Shown here: piece by piece, positions 61,251-64,000 of the stretch
Layout: each line of letters starts with the position of its first letter
How positions within the stretch are numbered: the stretch's first letter is position 1
Source of the DNA: Aphelocoma coerulescens
Lineage: Eukaryota > Chordata > Aves > Passeriformes > Corvidae
Length of the DNA: 64,000 nucleotides
Direction: 5' to 3'
NCBI RefSeq assembly: GCF_041296385.1
Contig: NC_091014.1
Location: 63,124,578-63,188,577 of the forward strand
Program-made: the position numbers and the translations under genes
Notes under the pieces: generated by a model
Database searches by the model: none
What the model was told of the DNA's origin: nothing
Seen by the model: only the letters and a program-made list of their open reading frames with translations

Positions 61251-64000
61251 ATACGACCTCAAGACTCATTCGCCTACTGTGCTGTGGAAGAGAGGAAATG
61301 CAAATCTTATCTGGGTTGTTTGGCAGCATCCAAGAACGTTCAGTCAAACCTCAGAAAGGATTTCAGCAATTATTTTGGGAAAAGATCCTCAGTAAGCCAT
61401 ACAGTATGCTGTGAGATGGGAGAACAGGACAAGCTCTGCAAGGCAACAGCTCAAACTTCATGAGACAAAAATTTCATGCTATGCTCCAAACTGCAGAATT
61501 TTCATGCATGTTTCTTTACTGCTGCAGACTGGTATTTGGGCATCCAAACTTTGGACTGATTGCATATTTAGCCATCATTTATTCATGTAAGTGAAACATG
61601 TGACAAATTTGCATTCATTACCTTTCAAGCTTAGCTTGCTATTGTTTTTTCTTTCAACCACAAGCAGGCAATACTAACAAAAACTCTTCAAAAGCATTGT
61701 CTTTGTGAAACTTCCCCTTAGTTATGGCAAAATTAAAAACTGTTGCAAGAACAGCAGGATGTTGCACCAAATCTCTGAACATTTCAAGTGAAGAGCACCC
61801 TTGGAGACACATGATAGCCCCAAAAGGGGCAGTACATAAAACACTTTGCTTGCCCTGGTTAATTTTTTTCCCTTATGATAGGTACAGAAAGATCCAGTGA
61901 TAGCTCTTTTCCAGCTGAGGAGAGGCACTGGGCACTTTAAATTAAAATTTTTTTGAGTAAAATGGACTTTCATCACTTAGATGTGGAATGACCTTATACT
62001 GCAAAATGAAGAGCCATCTTTAACTAATGAACTGATGGCTCCCTGCAGAGCCCATAATGCCATACCCTGTGCTACACCAGATCTTTCTCTTCCTTTGAGG
62101 AACTATCACAAACATTATCAACTTCCCAGCAGAAAAGAAAATGACCTTAGGAAACTAGACTTATATTTCTCTATATTTTACAATAAAAATGCATCTGTAT
62201 GCATAATTTCTTCAATAAATCCACCATATACTTATGTTTTAAAACAAGAATACACAAAGGCACACAAAGCATAGTGTAAGTATGCAAATTTTACATGCCA
62301 AAATCTTCCCTATAACTCAGGTATCTACAAGCACAGACTTGGGCATATCTAACATGCATTCCCACTTGTGAAACATGCACCTTACTTTAACAAGCAGTAA
62401 ATAATGATGGCAAGTGTTCACCATGCTTATTCAACAAGACATTTTCGCTCCTGCCTATCCCCCCCCCCCCACACACCTGTAGCACACTGTGTTGTGATCC
62501 CACTGCTGTAAGGTGAGTTAGCATCATGCTGTGTGAGCCACAGCCATGTGCTGATAGAATATTACATTCCTATCATGCCACACAAAGGTCCTGCACCCTT
62601 TGCTAAAACGTGCATGTGCAAATAATCCCCAGGGAATCAAAGAAAGGCATTACAAGCACAAAATCTCTTCAGGTTACCTAACCCATTCTCTGCTAGTATG
62701 GTATAACTCCCTTGAGATTGCTTCCTATTTAACACTGTGGACGACAAAGGCACATCTGACTGTACACAGAGATGCAAAGCATTTCTGAGGAGCACTGAGG
62801 GCCCAAACACATCAAAAAGCCAAGTGCACGTATCAGTCTTCACAGAAGGCAACATACAGAAGTACACTGTGTATTGCCTCACGTAAAGTATTTCCCCCCA
62901 GAAAAAAGAGATATGATGAATATCTGACCCTGGTCTTCTCCCTGGGGAGCTGAAATGACATCTCTAGTTGCCTGTTTATCACCTCCAGTCCTTGACAGTA
63001 CTGGCAAGACCATCCATATTGCTGACACTTTCCTCCGCCCTCACACCACTGCCACCCTCGCTTGCTATGGCTGGGTAGTCTTGCTAATGTTGCCATTTAC
63101 AAGAACAGCTGAGACAGTAGTGCTGATAAAGCATTCCTAAATTGCCATTATCGATTCAACAGGCATACAGAAAGCCAGGGGGTGCTCACAATTTGTCTGT
63201 GTACTTGTGAGAAGGAGGGAGAGTTGCAGAGTGCAGAGCCGCCTCCCTCTGTGCCGATATGCCTGGCTCCCTGCGTCTCCCAAGCACACACCATACACCC
63301 AGGCTGGCCCTGGATGCTGAACACGTCTGCCAAACCCATCAGCAACTTGGCCCTTTGCCATAAATCAATAAGTTCTCTTTAGAATTCTACCTTCCAAAAA
63401 TATTTACTGTACATAATTTAATGTAACACTCTCCTGGATAAAGAGCTGACATGTTTAATTACTAGCTCAAGTGTTTTTCTTCTACAGAATACTGTACACC
63501 CAGCCAGGAACATGGACAAACACACAGCAAAATTTTAATCTGTTGTGAACTTGGGGAGGGAGAAATTTCAGCCTAGAGACTCTCCTGTGACAGTGTCCAC
63601 CCCTCCTAGGGTGAGTTTGGGTTTGGCCCAAGGAGGGAGCAGTATCCTGCCCACACAGCTGGAACAGGCTCTGTCTTCCTAACACCTGAGGGGTTTTCAG
63701 GTAGGGAAGAGAGGCTGAAAAGAAAGCCCATATCTTAATCAGCTCAGCAGATCACTGTTGTCATTGATTTGGCGGTATGACCACTTACGCTGGAGGGACT
63801 TCATGACTGAAAAGCACTGGCAGAGTTGTGTATCAGCCACTACTGCTTTGCTTCAAGTATCCTGGAGCCCTGTTGATGGGCCAGCCTCATCACACAGAAG
63901 AAATCCACCATGTTTTCCTCACAACTTTTAGACTGTAGTTCTGCTTGAAAACAATTTTTTTATATTTAAACCCTCATTTACCCTTTGTTTTTATCTTCCA
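61251..64000. other. unique intronic DNA, no gene seen
   Basis: Holds a C12 run at 62459-62470 followed by ACACAC. No exon-like or repeat sequence recognised up to the right edge. Confidence 0.5.
62459..62470 (+). repeat. homopolymer C12 followed by (AC)3
   Basis: Twelve consecutive C then ACACAC. Length may be unreliable in the assembly. Confidence 0.8.

Overview
The window reads as nuclear DNA from a bird, most likely a passerine or another neoavian. The main evidence is a set of CR1 LINE fragments, several of the young avian type that end in the (ATTCTATG)-like tail, together with avian-style solo LTRs. Overall GC is moderate, CpG is scarce outside a few spots, and there is no operon structure, tRNA, rRNA or CRISPR array. 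The species cannot be fixed from the sequence alone.

One protein-coding segment is certain: a 138-bp internal exon on the minus strand at 3992-4129. It encodes the second membrane helix and the start of the third of TMEM178B, a four-pass protein of the claudin/PMP22-like superfamily. It has a clean acceptor (polypyrimidine tract plus CAG) and donor (GTAAG). The other TMEM178B coding exons were not found. The next downstream exon should lie to the left of base 1 and the upstream exons to the right of base 64000. The window is therefore almost entirely two partial TMEM178B introns: about 4 kb of the downstream one and about 60 kb of the upstream one.

Layout: 1-3991 is downstream intron with a possible, badly decayed retroviral integrase scrap near 480-780 and an ancient CR1 fragment at 2930-3345. 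The exon follows, then a MIR SINE relic at 4610-4775. A well-preserved solo LTR with a 6-bp target-site duplication sits at 7964-8408. From about 8.4 to 30.8 kb the DNA is mostly unique, with a second MIR relic, simple repeats, hairpins and a sharp GC-rich/AT-rich junction near 22.2 kb. From 30.8 to 43.4 kb CR1 copies are frequent: 30807-31545, 34441-35285 and 41979-42382 on the minus strand, and 35600-36605 and 43193-43436 on the plus strand. A 21-bp perfect inverted repeat lies at 37583-37637. From 44.8 to 64 kb there is a probable minus-strand solo LTR, a third MIR relic, a decayed CR1 fragment near 49.3 kb, a long G-run at 54.2 kb, a poly-T tract and mostly unique DNA.

The recognised elements do not form a multi-gene system. 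I saw nothing that supports a new biological system. The most useful leads are possible intronic regulatory elements (TAATTA palindrome, AT-rich homeodomain-motif cluster, CpG cluster), the foldback at 37.6 kb, and the young solo LTR as a polymorphism candidate.
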